Source: Actinomadura macra NBRC 14102
GTDB lineage: Bacteria > Actinomycetota > Actinomycetes > Streptosporangiales > Streptosporangiaceae
Assembly (NCBI RefSeq): GCF_001552215.1
Contig: NZ_BCQT01000019.1
Span: 124,001-188,000 of the forward strand
Length of the DNA stretch: 64,000 bases
Reading direction: 5' to 3'
The position numbers were made by a program, and so were the translations under genes. The number at the start of each line of letters is the position of its first letter. Position 1 is the first letter of the stretch. A model generated the notes under the pieces. That model had not been told where the DNA came from. It was given only the letters and a program-made list of their open reading frames with translations, and ran no database searches. Of the stretch, positions 9,705 to 18,280 are shown piece after piece.

Positions 9705-10068
9705 CGCCGTCTCCCCTCACACAGCCGCCCCTCTCAGGCCGGACACTGACAATCATCCGTATCAGCGAGCCCACTACAGGAGATCTTCCGGCATATACCC
9801 CAGAATCCGCAAGAACCATCACGAGTTCGGATCTCGCATGAGGATCGGCCACCTCCCGCCCCTCCACCGTCCACCGCCCGCCGAACCCGCCGAACCCGGA
9901 AATCGCGGTCCGCAACCGACAGACGAACCTCGCGCATCCGCCCATCGACCTCACCAATGGGTGACGACCTGCTCACGACCAGCTATTAGACACGTAAAGT
10001 GAATCTATAATCACTTGACGTCACGGTGGCCGCGCTGCGGCCTCCCGAGATCCGATCCAGGGAGGGTC
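9705..10068. other. Intergenic region between divergent kamD and the DUF4239 gene
   Basis: 364 bases, noticeably more AT-rich than the surroundings near 9760-9830 and 9980-10015. It must hold the kamD promoter (minus) and the promoter for the DUF4239 gene (plus). A TATAAT lies at 10006-10011. No B12-box sequence (GCCACTG) on the minus strand and no coding frame with normal codon bias were found. Confidence 0.5.
10006..10011 (+). promoter_or_regulatory. Consensus -10 box (TATAAT) for the DUF4239 gene
   Basis: A perfect TATAAT stands in an AT-rich patch 58 bases before the ATG at 10069. The best -35 candidate upstream is imperfect (TTAGAC with 14-base spacing). The TTGACG just downstream (10015) is more likely chance than a usable start or -35. 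Confidence 0.45.
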
Positions 10069-10839
10069 ATGATCATTTACGTCCTGGCGTCGGTATGCGC
10101 GATCGCGGTCGTGCTGATCGCCAGCGGCCTGTTCCGGTGGCTGCGGCACGGCCTCGACGATGCCGAACCCGGCGGCCCCAGCACCTCCCACGCCGGCGCG
10201 ATGCTGTCCGCGCTGTTCCTGCTCTCGTTCGCCATCGCCATCGTCGTGCCCTGGTCCACGGCGGACTCGGCCCGCGCCAACACCTTCACCGAGACCCAGG
10301 CCATCACCGAGGCGTACTGGGCGGCCGGGCAATTGCCGGCCCCCGACGCCCAGCGCACCCGGGACGCGCTGCGCGGCTACACCGACCTCGTCCGCGGCCC
10401 CGAATGGCGCCTGATGCGCGACAGGAGCCGGCTCAGCTCGGACGGATGGACACGACTGGACCAGATACGCCGCGACGTCATCGCGCTGCATCCCCGCAAC
10501 GACGACGCGAAGGAGGCCCGCGGCACCATCCTCAACTACCTCACCGAGGTCTCCGCCGCCCGACGCCAGCGCGAGGTGGACGCCCGCACCACCCCGCCCA
10601 TCGGACTGCTGGTCATCACCCTGATCACCGGCACCGCGGTCATGCTGCTGCCGTTCATGGCGGGCAGCCGGCCGCGCGGAACGGCGCTGGTCCCGGTCGG
10701 GCTGATGGCGGCGCTGCTCGCCGCCGGCGCCTACCTCACCATCGACATCTCGCATGTGTTCAGCGGTGCGCTGGCCGTGTCACCCGACGCGTTCACCAAC
10801 CTGCTGGGCGAGATGCAGCGCATCTCCGGAGGCGGATAG
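10069..10839 (+). CDS. DUF4239 (bestrophin-like) membrane protein
   Basis: The 256-residue protein has an N-terminal TM pair (about 2-22 and 47-64), a helical hydrophilic middle (AYWAAGQLPAPDAQRTRDAL), and a second TM pair near the C-terminus (about 180-200, 208-228). This is the four-helix layout of DUF4239, a bestrophin-related family of possible anion channels. The ATG follows AGGGAGGGTC. It is followed two bases later by a secreted proline-rich protein, suggesting a two-gene operon. Function is not established. Confidence 0.75.
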   Translation: MIIYVLASVCAIAVVLIASGLFRWLRHGLDDAEPGGPSTSHAGAMLSALFLLSFAIAIVVPWSTADSARANTFTETQAITEAYWAAGQLPAPDAQRTRDALRGYTDLVRGPEWRLMRDRSRLSSDGWTRLDQIRRDVIALHPRNDDAKEARGTILNYLTEVSAARRQREVDARTTPPIGLLVITLITGTAVMLLPFMAGSRPRGTALVPVGLMAALLAAGAYLTIDISHVFSGALAVSPDAFTNLLGEMQRISGGG

Positions 10840-10841
10840 AC

Positions 10842-11669
10842 ATGCGCCGGCTCACCAGCACCCGTCCCGCGGCGCTGCGCGCCGCGGTGATCCTGCCCGC
10901 CGCCATCGCCGGAACGCTGGCCCTCCCGCAGTGCGCGCTCGCCGCCATCCCCCAACCGCACCCGGGGCCCGACGCCGGGGAAAGCCAGACCCCGAGAGCA
11001 GACCCGGCCCCCCGCCCGGACCCGGCCCCCCGCGCACGACCGGCCCGGCGGCCGGAACCGGCTCCACGCCTGGTCCTCCTCCCACGCTCACGACCGGGCC
11101 TGCGGTCGGGCCCGGAGCCGCGGTCAGGTCCAGGGCTGCGGTCAGGTCCAGGGCCGGGGGTCAGCGTGTGCATCGACGTACATGTCACCACCCATATCCA
11201 TGCCCAGGTCAGCGTCGGCTCCCCCGGCTGCCCGCCACCCCCCAAACCACCACCGAAGCCACCACCGCCCGAGCCCCCGACACCACCCACGCCACCGAAG
11301 CCGCCAACGCCCCCCGAACCGACACCCCCGGAGCCGACCCCGCCCGAGCCGCCGACGCCCTCACCGCCGACGCCCTCACCGCCGGCACCCTCGCCGGAGC
11401 CGCCCACGACACCGCGACCGACCCCGCCGGGGACCATCGGCCCCAGACTCACTCCGGCACCGGTCGCCCGGCCTCTGACACGCGCGCCACAGGCACCGCC
11501 CGCCTCGGCCAAGCCCCGGCAACGCCCCCCGGCCGAGGTCACCGTGCGCAACGCGGCACCGCACACGGCCACGCCACAGCGCCGCCGCGCACCGCTCGAC
11601 ATCACCCTGGTGCTGGTGGTCATCGCCGTCGTCGTCAGCGCCGGAACAGCCATCGCGTTCGCCCGCTGA
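10842..11669 (+). CDS. Secreted proline-rich, membrane-anchored protein
   Basis: The 275-residue protein has a cleavable-looking signal (LPAAIAGTLALPQCALAA) followed by Pro/Arg/Gly-rich low complexity. A short non-repetitive island with two Cys follows (CIDVHVTTHIHAQV then SPGC, about residues 106-127). A long polyproline region of PPKPP and TPPEP repeats (about 128-205) comes next, and a C-terminal hydrophobic helix (LDITLVLVVIAVVVSAGTAI) ends the protein. This architecture suits a rod crossing the peptidoglycan, with the Cys island exposed or paired. The neighbouring DUF4239 gene ends two bases before it, so the two are probably co-expressed. No family is recognised. Confidence 0.75.
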   Translation: MRRLTSTRPAALRAAVILPAAIAGTLALPQCALAAIPQPHPGPDAGESQTPRADPAPRPDPAPRARPARRPEPAPRLVLLPRSRPGLRSGPEPRSGPGLRSGPGPGVSVCIDVHVTTHIHAQVSVGSPGCPPPPKPPPKPPPPEPPTPPTPPKPPTPPEPTPPEPTPPEPPTPSPPTPSPPAPSPEPPTTPRPTPPGTIGPRLTPAPVARPLTRAPQAPPASAKPRQRPPAEVTVRNAAPHTATPQRRRAPLDITLVLVVIAVVVSAGTAIAFAR

Positions 11670-11688
11670 CCCCGCCGCGCCGCGAGGC

Positions 11689-11730
11689 GGCGCCGACCCC
11701 GAGCCTCACGAACCGCTCGGGGTCGGCGCC
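11689..11730. terminator. Bidirectional terminator hairpin
   Basis: Perfect 16-bp stem (11689-11704 with 11715-11730) around a 10-base loop, between the converging proline-rich gene and DUF2252 gene. The lack of a U-tract is normal for actinomycete terminators. Confidence 0.85.
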
Positions 11731-11765
11731 ACCCGCACCCTCACGCCGGGCCGAAACCGCAATGC

Positions 11766-13097
11766 TCACAGGCCAGGGATCTGATGGTTCCTGAAGGCGT
11801 CGACGAACAAGGCGTGGTCGGCGCGGACGACCTCCGCGTACTGGGTGCCGAACGCCACCATCGCCTCCACGAACGCCGCCTCGTCCGGGCCGATCACCGA
11901 GCCGATGGCGTCCTCGACCTGGAAACCGACCAGCGTGTGGTCGGAGTCGGTGTCGGACACGCAGTGGACCTTGGCGGTGGCGCGGCCCAGGTCGTCCAGT
12001 ACCGACAGCATCTCCTCGGGCTCGGTCAGGCCACCCCAGTCCAGGTCCTCCTCGTAGGGGGACAGTTCCTGGACGACGTAGCCGACCCCGCCGATCTGGG
12101 TGTACCCGAGCCAGGGATCGGTGTTGGCCTGCAGAGCGCGGCGCGACACCGCGGTGCGGTGACCATGGTGCTGGAAGTACTCGCGGATGCGGGCATCGTC
12201 GACGACACGGCTCGGCGCGGCGATGTTGCCCTGCTTCATCGACAGCACCACGTCGTTCTCCAGCGCCTGGGTGTTGCCCTCCACCAGGATGTTGTAGGCC
12301 GACAGTCCCGCCGAGCCGATGCCGAACCCGGACGCGCCGACGATGTCCTTGACCTCGTAGGTGAGACTCCCGAAGCGCTTCTCGGCCGGGATGGTGCCCA
12401 GGTACTCCTGGTAGGCGGCCTCGACCTCGGCGCGCTCGGCGTCGCCCAGACGGCGGACGCCGGGACGGTCCCGGAACCGGCGCTCGTGGCCCTCGACCAC
12501 CGTCATGCCCTCCAGCAGCCCGATCCGGGTGCCCGTCATCGCGGCGACGAGCACGTCGCGGACGTAGCCGTCGGCGGTGTCGAGGGTGAGCGCGAAGCGG
12601 TGGTCACCCTCGTGGGCGGCGAAGCGGCGGACCTGGTCGACGTAGGCGCGCACATAGGTCTCGATGAGCCGGCGGATGTCGTCGTCGGAGATCGCCTTCT
12701 GCCACGCCAGCAACGCCAGGCTTCCCACCAGCCGCTTGACGTCCCAGGTGAAGTGGCCCACGTAGGCCTCGTCGAAGTCGTTGACGTCGAAGACGAAGAC
12801 GCCGTCGTCGTTCATGTAGGTGCCGAAGTTCTGCGCGTGCAGGTCGCCCTGGATCCAGACGCGCGCGGTGCGCTCGTCGGCCCACGGGTCCTCGTCGTGG
12901 ACGATGTCGGCGTAGAACAGGCAGGCGCTGCCCCGGTAGAAGGCGAAGGGGTCGGAGGCCATCTTGCGGAAGCGGCGGCGGAACTCGGCGGGGCTGCGCT
13001 CCATCAGGTCCGAGAACGCGTCGACCAGAACGTCCACGATCTGCGCCTGGCGTTCCTTGGGGTCGCGCCCACGCAGGTCCTCGGTGATGCTCGCCAT
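11766..13097 (-). CDS. DUF2252 family protein (kinase-like fold)
   Basis: The 443-residue protein matches DUF2252: FYRGSACLFYADI near residue 65, the phosphotransferase-like loop IQGDLHAQNFGTYMNDDG, then VFDVNDFDEAYVG, equivalent to catalytic and metal motifs of aminoglycoside-kinase folds. Residues VLSMKQGN further on resemble a lysine-containing strand. Actual substrates of DUF2252 are unknown. The ATG is preceded by GAGGAGAGAGCC. It is a single gene, converging on the proline-rich protein gene and terminated by the shared hairpin. Confidence 0.8.
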   Translation of the reverse strand: MASITEDLRGRDPKERQAQIVDVLVDAFSDLMERSPAEFRRRFRKMASDPFAFYRGSACLFYADIVHDEDPWADERTARVWIQGDLHAQNFGTYMNDDGVFVFDVNDFDEAYVGHFTWDVKRLVGSLALLAWQKAISDDDIRRLIETYVRAYVDQVRRFAAHEGDHRFALTLDTADGYVRDVLVAAMTGTRIGLLEGMTVVEGHERRFRDRPGVRRLGDAERAEVEAAYQEYLGTIPAEKRFGSLTYEVKDIVGASGFGIGSAGLSAYNILVEGNTQALENDVVLSMKQGNIAAPSRVVDDARIREYFQHHGHRTAVSRRALQANTDPWLGYTQIGGVGYVVQELSPYEEDLDWGGLTEPEEMLSVLDDLGRATAKVHCVSDTDSDHTLVGFQVEDAIGSVIGPDEAAFVEAMVAFGTQYAEVVRADHALFVDAFRNHQIPGL

Positions 13098-13153
13098 CAG
13101 GCTCTCTCCTCGATGATCGGGCGGCCCCGCCGGGCCGTTTCCGGTCATTGTGC

Positions 13154-14203
13154 CTAATCGGCGCCCACTCGGGCGGTGAACAACGCGCGAACCGCCGGTT
13201 CAGACCTCAGCAACTCCAGCGCCATGCCGGCATGCCCGGGAACGTAACCGTTGCCGATGAGCATCGTGACGTCGGCGGCCAGCCCCTCCGCGCCGAGCGC
13301 GGCGGCCGAGAACGACGTCGCCATCGAGAAGAACACGACGGTGCCACCCGGCGCGGTCGCCAGAATCGCGCCGTGCTCGCATCCGGGCACGTCCACGCAC
13401 ACGATCGTGACGTCGGCGGGCTCGCCGAGCGCCTCGGCGACGGCGACGGGATCGCGGGCGTCGGCGCGCACGACCGCGTCGGCGAGGCCCGCGGCGGTCA
13501 GCCGCTCCTGCTCCGCCGCGGTGGGGACCAGCCCGATCACGCGGGACGCGCCGGCGCGGCGGGCGGCGGCCAGCGAGAGCGAGCCGCTCTTGCCCGCGGC
13601 GCCCAGCACCGCCACCACCGGTGCCTTGACCGGGTTCCCGGCGGAGGTGCGGGAGGCGACGACACGGTGGGTGAGGGCCGGCGCACCGCACACGTCCATG
13701 ACCGACAGCGCGAGCGGGACGGGCAGGTCGTCCGGGAGGACGGCGGCGATCGAGCGGGCGAACAGGATCGCGTGGCCTTCGGCGGGGACCTGCTCGGACA
13801 GGCCGTCCCAGCGGGCCAGCCCGTCGGTCACCACCAGCGGGGTGAGGGTGAGGGAGACCAGGGTGGCGACGCGGTCGCCCTGTCTCAGCCCGAGCGGCGA
13901 GTCCGGTCCCGCCTCCTCCACCACTCCGACGAGCATGCCGCCCGACCCGGTGACGGGATTGTGCATCTTGCCGCGCTCACCGATGATGCGCAGCACCTCG
14001 GCCCTGATCGCGTCTGGGTCGCCGCCGTGCGCGGTGTGCAGTTGCCGGTAGGACGCGGCGTCCAGGTTGAGCCGTTCCACCCGGACGCGTACCTCGTCCG
14101 GGTGGATCCGCGGGTCGGTGTCCAGCCGCAGCGCGGCTTGGGGCAGGACCCCGGCGGGTTCCAGAACGCGGCGCAGCCCCGCCGCGGCACCCTCAGCACC
14201 CAT
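13154..14203 (-). CDS. kdd: L-erythro-3,5-diaminohexanoate dehydrogenase
   Basis: The 349-residue NAD(P)-dependent dehydrogenase oxidatively deaminates 3,5-diaminohexanoate to 5-amino-3-oxohexanoate, the step after lysine 5,6-aminomutase. Visible features: KMHNPVTGSGGMLVG, the Rossmann glycine motif VLGAAGKSGSLSLAAARRAG, and a C-terminal half with VPGCEHGAILATAPGG and IGNGYVPGHA typical of Kdd. The ATG has AGGGGTGATC before it; longer frames extend over the promoter. It is transcribed divergently from kamA. Kdd is specific to this pathway, so the call is firm. Confidence 0.92.
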   Translation of the reverse strand: MGAEGAAAGLRRVLEPAGVLPQAALRLDTDPRIHPDEVRVRVERLNLDAASYRQLHTAHGGDPDAIRAEVLRIIGERGKMHNPVTGSGGMLVGVVEEAGPDSPLGLRQGDRVATLVSLTLTPLVVTDGLARWDGLSEQVPAEGHAILFARSIAAVLPDDLPVPLALSVMDVCGAPALTHRVVASRTSAGNPVKAPVVAVLGAAGKSGSLSLAAARRAGASRVIGLVPTAAEQERLTAAGLADAVVRADARDPVAVAEALGEPADVTIVCVDVPGCEHGAILATAPGGTVVFFSMATSFSAAALGAEGLAADVTMLIGNGYVPGHAGMALELLRSEPAVRALFTARVGAD

Positions 14204-14241
14204 GATCACCCCTGAGATCTCGCCATCTCCCCATCTCCCGG

Positions 14242-14269
14242 AAGATATTCCGAACACCACTGGTTTCAA
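14242..14269 (-). promoter_or_regulatory. kdd promoter
   Basis: On the minus strand TTGAAA (14269-14264) and TATCTT (14247-14242) are separated by 16 bases, predicting a start near 14235 and a leader of about 32 bases to the kdd ATG. Confidence 0.6.
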
Positions 14270-14271
14270 CG

Positions 14272-14308
14272 AAAGTCTTCCCGTAGCGTCGGCTTCATAC
14301 AAGACTTT
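14272..14308. promoter_or_regulatory. Inverted repeat between kdd and kamA, probable operator
   Basis: AAAGTCTT (14272-14279) and AAGACTTT (14301-14308) form 8-bp inverted arms with centres 29 bp apart. The pair adjoins the kdd -35 box on one side and lies 35 bp upstream of the kamA ATG on the other, so one regulator could control both genes. The regulator is not evident. Confidence 0.55.
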
Positions 14309-14343
14309 TATGCGATCAATGTGAGGCGAGGAGGGAGTCGACG

Positions 14344-15747
14344 ATGACCACAGGCCTGCACCCGGACCCAGACGCCGCCGTCCGGTCCTCATCGGCGGGC
14401 GGCCGGGAGTCCACCGGCCAGCCCTACGCCTACCGCCGCCGCCCCCTGGAGGAGCCCGACTGGCGCCGCCTACCCGGATGGCGGGACGTCACCAGCGCCG
14501 AATGGGAGTCCGCGCAGTGGCAGCGTGCCCACTGCGTCAAGAACACGCGGCAACTCCGCCAGGTCATGAGCGACCTGCTGGACGAGCGGTTCTACGCCGA
14601 CCTGGAGCGCGACATGGCCGAGCGGGCGACGATGTCGATGCTCCTGCCGCCGCAGATGCTCAACACCATGGACTCCACCTCCACCGAGGCGTTCTACGCC
14701 GACCCCGTGCGGCGCTACATGCTGCCCGTTCTCAGCGACCGACGCACCGACTGGCCCTCCCACCCGCACGCCACACGTGACTCCCTGCACGAGGCGGAGA
14801 TGTGGGCGGTCGAGGGCCTCACCCACCGCTACCCCACCAAGGTCCTGGCCGAACTGCTGCCGACCTGCCCGCAGTACTGCGGGCACTGCACCCGGATGGA
14901 TCTGGTCGGCAACTCCACCCCCAACGTCGACAAGCACCGGTTCGCCGCCAAGCCCGCCGACCGGCTCGGCGCCATGATCGACTACCTGCACCGCACCCCC
15001 GGCGTCCGGGACGTGGTGGTCTCCGGCGGCGACGTCGCCAACCTGCCCTGGCCCCGCCTGGAGTCCTTCGTCGACTCCCTGCTGGACGTCGAGAACGTCC
15101 GCGACATCCGGCTGGCCAGCAAGGCGCTGATGGGCCTGCCGCAGCACTGGCTGCAGGACGAGGTCCGCGCGGGCATGGAGCGCCTGGCGGCCAAGGCGCG
15201 CGAGCGCGGCGCCCAGATCGCGATCCACACCCACGTCAACGCCGCCCAGTCGGTGACCCCGCTGGTCGCCCGCGCCGCCCGCGCGATGCTCGACACCGGG
15301 ATCCGCGACGTCCGCAACCAGGGCGTGCTGCTGCGCGGCGTCAACGACTCCCCCGCCGCGCTGCTCGACCTGTCGTTCGCGCTGCTGGACGAGGCCGGAA
15401 TCATGCCCTACTACCTGTACATGTGCGACATGATCCCCAACAGCGAGCATTGGCGGCTCGCCGTCTGGGAGGCCCAGGAACTGCAACACGCGATCATGGG
15501 TTACCTGCCCGGGTTCGCCACCCCGCGCATCGTGTGCGACGTTCCCTACGTGGGCAAGCGGTGGGTGCACCAGCTCGCCGGCTACGACCGCGAGCGCGGC
15601 ATCTCGTACTGGACGAAGAACTACCGCACCGGCCTTGAGGCCGCCGACCCCGACGCCCTGACCAGGCGCTACGAGTACCACGACCCGATCTACACCTTGC
15701 CGGACACGGGCCGGGAGTGGTGGCGGGAACGTTCCGAGGCGGCCTGA
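14344..15747 (+). CDS. kamA: Lysine 2,3-aminomutase (radical SAM)
   Basis: The 467-residue radical-SAM, PLP-dependent enzyme converts L-lysine to beta-lysine, the entry step of the pathway. The 4Fe-4S site is C175-x3-C179-x2-C182 in PTCPQYCGHCTRM. The SAM-binding GGD is at 228-230 (VVSGGDVANL). IHTHVNAAQSVTP provides substrate contacts, and Lys405 in VPYVGKRW is the likely PLP lysine. The length and an N-terminal extension of about 50 residues fit the family. The ATG follows GGCGAGGAGGGAG. It diverges from kdd; kamD/E/kal lie 4 kb away on the other side of three unrelated genes. Confidence 0.93.
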   Translation: MTTGLHPDPDAAVRSSSAGGRESTGQPYAYRRRPLEEPDWRRLPGWRDVTSAEWESAQWQRAHCVKNTRQLRQVMSDLLDERFYADLERDMAERATMSMLLPPQMLNTMDSTSTEAFYADPVRRYMLPVLSDRRTDWPSHPHATRDSLHEAEMWAVEGLTHRYPTKVLAELLPTCPQYCGHCTRMDLVGNSTPNVDKHRFAAKPADRLGAMIDYLHRTPGVRDVVVSGGDVANLPWPRLESFVDSLLDVENVRDIRLASKALMGLPQHWLQDEVRAGMERLAAKARERGAQIAIHTHVNAAQSVTPLVARAARAMLDTGIRDVRNQGVLLRGVNDSPAALLDLSFALLDEAGIMPYYLYMCDMIPNSEHWRLAVWEAQELQHAIMGYLPGFATPRIVCDVPYVGKRWVHQLAGYDRERGISYWTKNYRTGLEAADPDALTRRYEYHDPIYTLPDTGREWWRERSEAA

Positions 15748-15770
15748 TCTCGGCGACACCCACCCGACGC

Positions 15771-15790
15771 CTTTACATTGTAGATCAAAG
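15771..15790. promoter_or_regulatory. AT-rich motif between kamA and P450, recurs at 41719
   Basis: CTTTACATTGTAGATCAAAG shares TTTAC(A/G)TTGTAGAT with the copy at 41719-41738. It has CTTT/AAAG ends and an inner TACA-T-TGTA palindrome. It could be an operator for the P450 gene 40 bases on, or a chance AT-rich patch. Confidence 0.3.
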
Positions 15791-15829
15791 ATAGGCCGAG
15801 GGGCCGGATCGCCGCATATCCTCGAACGG

Positions 15830-17065
15830 GTGACCTCCGATGACCTGCCCGGCGCCCCGGCCGGCCCCCTGCCCCACGGCCCGCGGGCGGATCTGACGGC
15901 CCGGTACCCTCTCGGCTCATCGGCGACCGTCGCCGAACTGCAGGACGATCCGTACGCGCTGCTGGCCCGGCTGCGCGGAAGCGAACCCGTCTCGTGGCTG
16001 CCCGCCCTCGGCGGGTGGCTGGTGACCTCCCGCCCCCCGGCCCTGCGCGTCATGCGCGACGCCGCCGCGTTCACGGTGGACGACCCGCGCTTTTCCACCG
16101 CCCAGCTGGTCGGGCCGAGCATGCTGTCGCTGGACGGCCCCGTCCACACCCGGCACCGCGACCCGTTCGCCCGGCCGTTCCGCCCCGCCCGTACACGCGA
16201 GCGGTTCGCCGCCTTCGTCCGAGACGAGGTGGACCGGCTCGTCGGCGGCCTCGCCCCGGCGGGCCGCGGCGAACTGCGCGGCGACCTGGCCGGGCCCCTG
16301 GCCGTCGCGGTCGTCGCCGAGGCGCTCGGCCTGGACGGTGTGGACGCCGCGACCGTCCGCTCCTGGTACGGGGCGTTCGTCGAGGCCGTGTCCGCCATCA
16401 CCGCCGGCGGCAGCGCGCCGGAACGTTCCAGTCAGGCGTACGCGCTGCTCCGCGACGCGGTCGCCGGGGCGATCCGGGACGGCGCCCCCGGGTCGGTGCT
16501 CACCGAGGCCGCGCACCCGGAGGCGGGGCTGGACACCGCCGAGGTCGTCGCCAACGCCGCCATCCTGATGTTCGGCGGCATCGACACCACCGAGGGGATG
16601 ATCGCCAACCTGGCGTGGCACCTGCTCGGCGACCCCGCGCAGCTCCGGCTCGTGCTGGACGAGCCCGGCCTGCTGCCCGCCGCCATCGAGGAGTCGCTGC
16701 GGCTGGAACCCTCGGCATCGGTCGTCGACCGCTACGCCACCCGCGACACCGACCTCGGCGGGGCAGCCGTGCGGGCGGGCGACCTCGTCCGGGTTTCGAT
16801 CACGGGCGCCAACCGCGATCCGGCGGCCTTCCCCGACCCCGGCCGGTTCGATGTCCGCCGGGCCAACGCCGGCGAGCACCTGGCGTTCGCGCACGGCCCG
16901 CACTTCTGCTTCGGCGCGCACCTGGCCAGGCTGGAGGCCCGGACCGCGCTCGGCGCTCTGCTGGAGCGGCTGCCCGGGCTGCGGCTCGACCCGTCCCGCC
17001 CGTCCGCGCCGCACGGCCTGGTGTTCCGCAAACCACCCCACCTGCACGTGCTGTGGGACGTTTAG
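15830..17065 (+). CDS. Cytochrome P450
   Basis: The 411-residue haem monooxygenase has I-helix FGGIDTT (about 248-254), ExxR at E288-R291 (ESLR), and a haem loop FAHGPHFCFG with Cys360 as the thiolate ligand. The size and features are those of soluble bacterial class I P450s that need a separate ferredoxin. None is encoded nearby. The GTG start has no ribosome site, but TATCCT lies 7 bases before it, so the mRNA may be leaderless. The substrate cannot be inferred; the neighbouring DUF3616 gene is 61 bases downstream. Confidence 0.93.
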   Translation: MTSDDLPGAPAGPLPHGPRADLTARYPLGSSATVAELQDDPYALLARLRGSEPVSWLPALGGWLVTSRPPALRVMRDAAAFTVDDPRFSTAQLVGPSMLSLDGPVHTRHRDPFARPFRPARTRERFAAFVRDEVDRLVGGLAPAGRGELRGDLAGPLAVAVVAEALGLDGVDAATVRSWYGAFVEAVSAITAGGSAPERSSQAYALLRDAVAGAIRDGAPGSVLTEAAHPEAGLDTAEVVANAAILMFGGIDTTEGMIANLAWHLLGDPAQLRLVLDEPGLLPAAIEESLRLEPSASVVDRYATRDTDLGGAAVRAGDLVRVSITGANRDPAAFPDPGRFDVRRANAGEHLAFAHGPHFCFGAHLARLEARTALGALLERLPGLRLDPSRPSAPHGLVFRKPPHLHVLWDV

Positions 17066-17126
17066 CGGCCCGTCCAGGACCGGCCCACCGGGCATTCGGA
17101 TCCGAGTTCTGTGGGAACATCTCCAA

Positions 17127-18215
17127 ATGATCGTCGAACGCCGGGTCGAGCTGCGCTTCGGGCATGAAAGCCGGGAAGCCGAGACGCACACCAACCTGTC
17201 CGCCGTGCGCCAGGACGGCCGCTGCCTGTGGGTGGCGGGCGACGAGACCGCCACCATCGAGCGGCTCACGGCCACCCTGGACGGCGACGGGCGCGTCACC
17301 GGCTACGACGGCCAGGCCACGATCGCGCTCGCCGAGCTGGTCCCGCTGCCGGCCGGGCCCGACGAGGAGGCCGACATCGAGGGCCTGGCACGCGCCAACG
17401 GGTGGCTGTGGGCGATCGGCTCGCACAGCCTCAAGCGCAAGAAGATCAAACCAGGGCAGTCCGCGTCCAAGGCCCGCAAGCGCCTGGCCACGATCGTCCG
17501 CGAGGACAACCGCTTCATCCTCGCGCGGCTCCCCCTCGTCACCGGTGAGGACGGGCTGCCCGAGGTCGTCCGCGCGGACGGCGACCGCACCGCCGCCGTG
17601 CTCGGCGGGCGCGGCGACTCCCTCACCGACCTGCTGGAGGACGACCCGCACCTTGCGCCGTTCCTGTCGATCCCCAGCAAGGACAACGGCATCGACGTCG
17701 AAGGCGTGGCCGCGCACGGCGACCGCCTCTACATCGGGCTGCGCGGGCCGGTGCTGCGCGGCTGGGCCGTCCTGATCGAGATCCGTCCCGACCAGGATCC
17801 AGACGACCCGCACCGGCTGCGGCTGCGCCCGGTCGGCGACGGCAAGGAGCTGTACCGCACCCATTTCCTCGACCTCGGCGGCCTCGGCATCCGCGACCTG
17901 TGCCCGCACGGCGACGACCTGCTCGTCCTCACCGGCCCGAGCATGGACCTGGACGGCCCGGTCCGCGTCGTGCGGTGGCGCGGCGCGGTCAAGGCGGACG
18001 CCGCCGAGATCGTGCCCGCCGACGAACTGGAGGTGGTGGGCGACCTCCCGTACGGCGACGGCGACGACCACGCCGAGGGCATCGCCGTGCTGGACGAGGC
18101 CGACGCGGCGGGCACCCGTGTCCTCGTGGTCTACGACAGCCCCTCCCCCGGGCGCCTCACCCCGCACGGCGGCGTAGTCGCCGACGTGATCGACCTCGGT
18201 ACACCACCTGAATAA
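17127..18215 (+). CDS. DUF3616 family protein
   Basis: The 362-residue protein appears to be a beta-propeller-like cytosolic protein: repeated strands such as LSAVRQDGRCLWVAGDE, NGIDVEGVAAHGDRLYIGL, RDLCPHGDDLLVLTG, DDHAEGIAVLDE. These repeats with Asp/Gly/Glu-Gly are the DUF3616 signature. No signal peptide. The ATG sits just after GGGAACATCTCCAA; ribosome-site quality is poor. Function unknown. Confidence 0.78.
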   Translation: MIVERRVELRFGHESREAETHTNLSAVRQDGRCLWVAGDETATIERLTATLDGDGRVTGYDGQATIALAELVPLPAGPDEEADIEGLARANGWLWAIGSHSLKRKKIKPGQSASKARKRLATIVREDNRFILARLPLVTGEDGLPEVVRADGDRTAAVLGGRGDSLTDLLEDDPHLAPFLSIPSKDNGIDVEGVAAHGDRLYIGLRGPVLRGWAVLIEIRPDQDPDDPHRLRLRPVGDGKELYRTHFLDLGGLGIRDLCPHGDDLLVLTGPSMDLDGPVRVVRWRGAVKADAAEIVPADELEVVGDLPYGDGDDHAEGIAVLDEADAAGTRVLVVYDSPSPGRLTPHGGVVADVIDLGTPPE

Positions 18216-18280
18216 GCGCTCACTTTCGACGTCTGCTTGGATGGGATCGCAGACCTGCGGGAGTCGAGGGGCGGGCGGTC

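Noticed and set aside
9705..10000. Cobalamin riboswitch for the B12-dependent kamD/E genes
   Set aside because: Looked for a B12 box and characteristic helices on the minus strand; not found.
10015..10068. TTG start extending the DUF4239 protein by 18 residues
   Set aside because: Adjacent to the -10 box and without a ribosome site; the ATG at 10069 has a good one.
14470..16401. 643-codon minus-strand open frame opposite kamA and P450
   Set aside because: Spans two well-supported plus-strand genes and their gap; no domain recognised.
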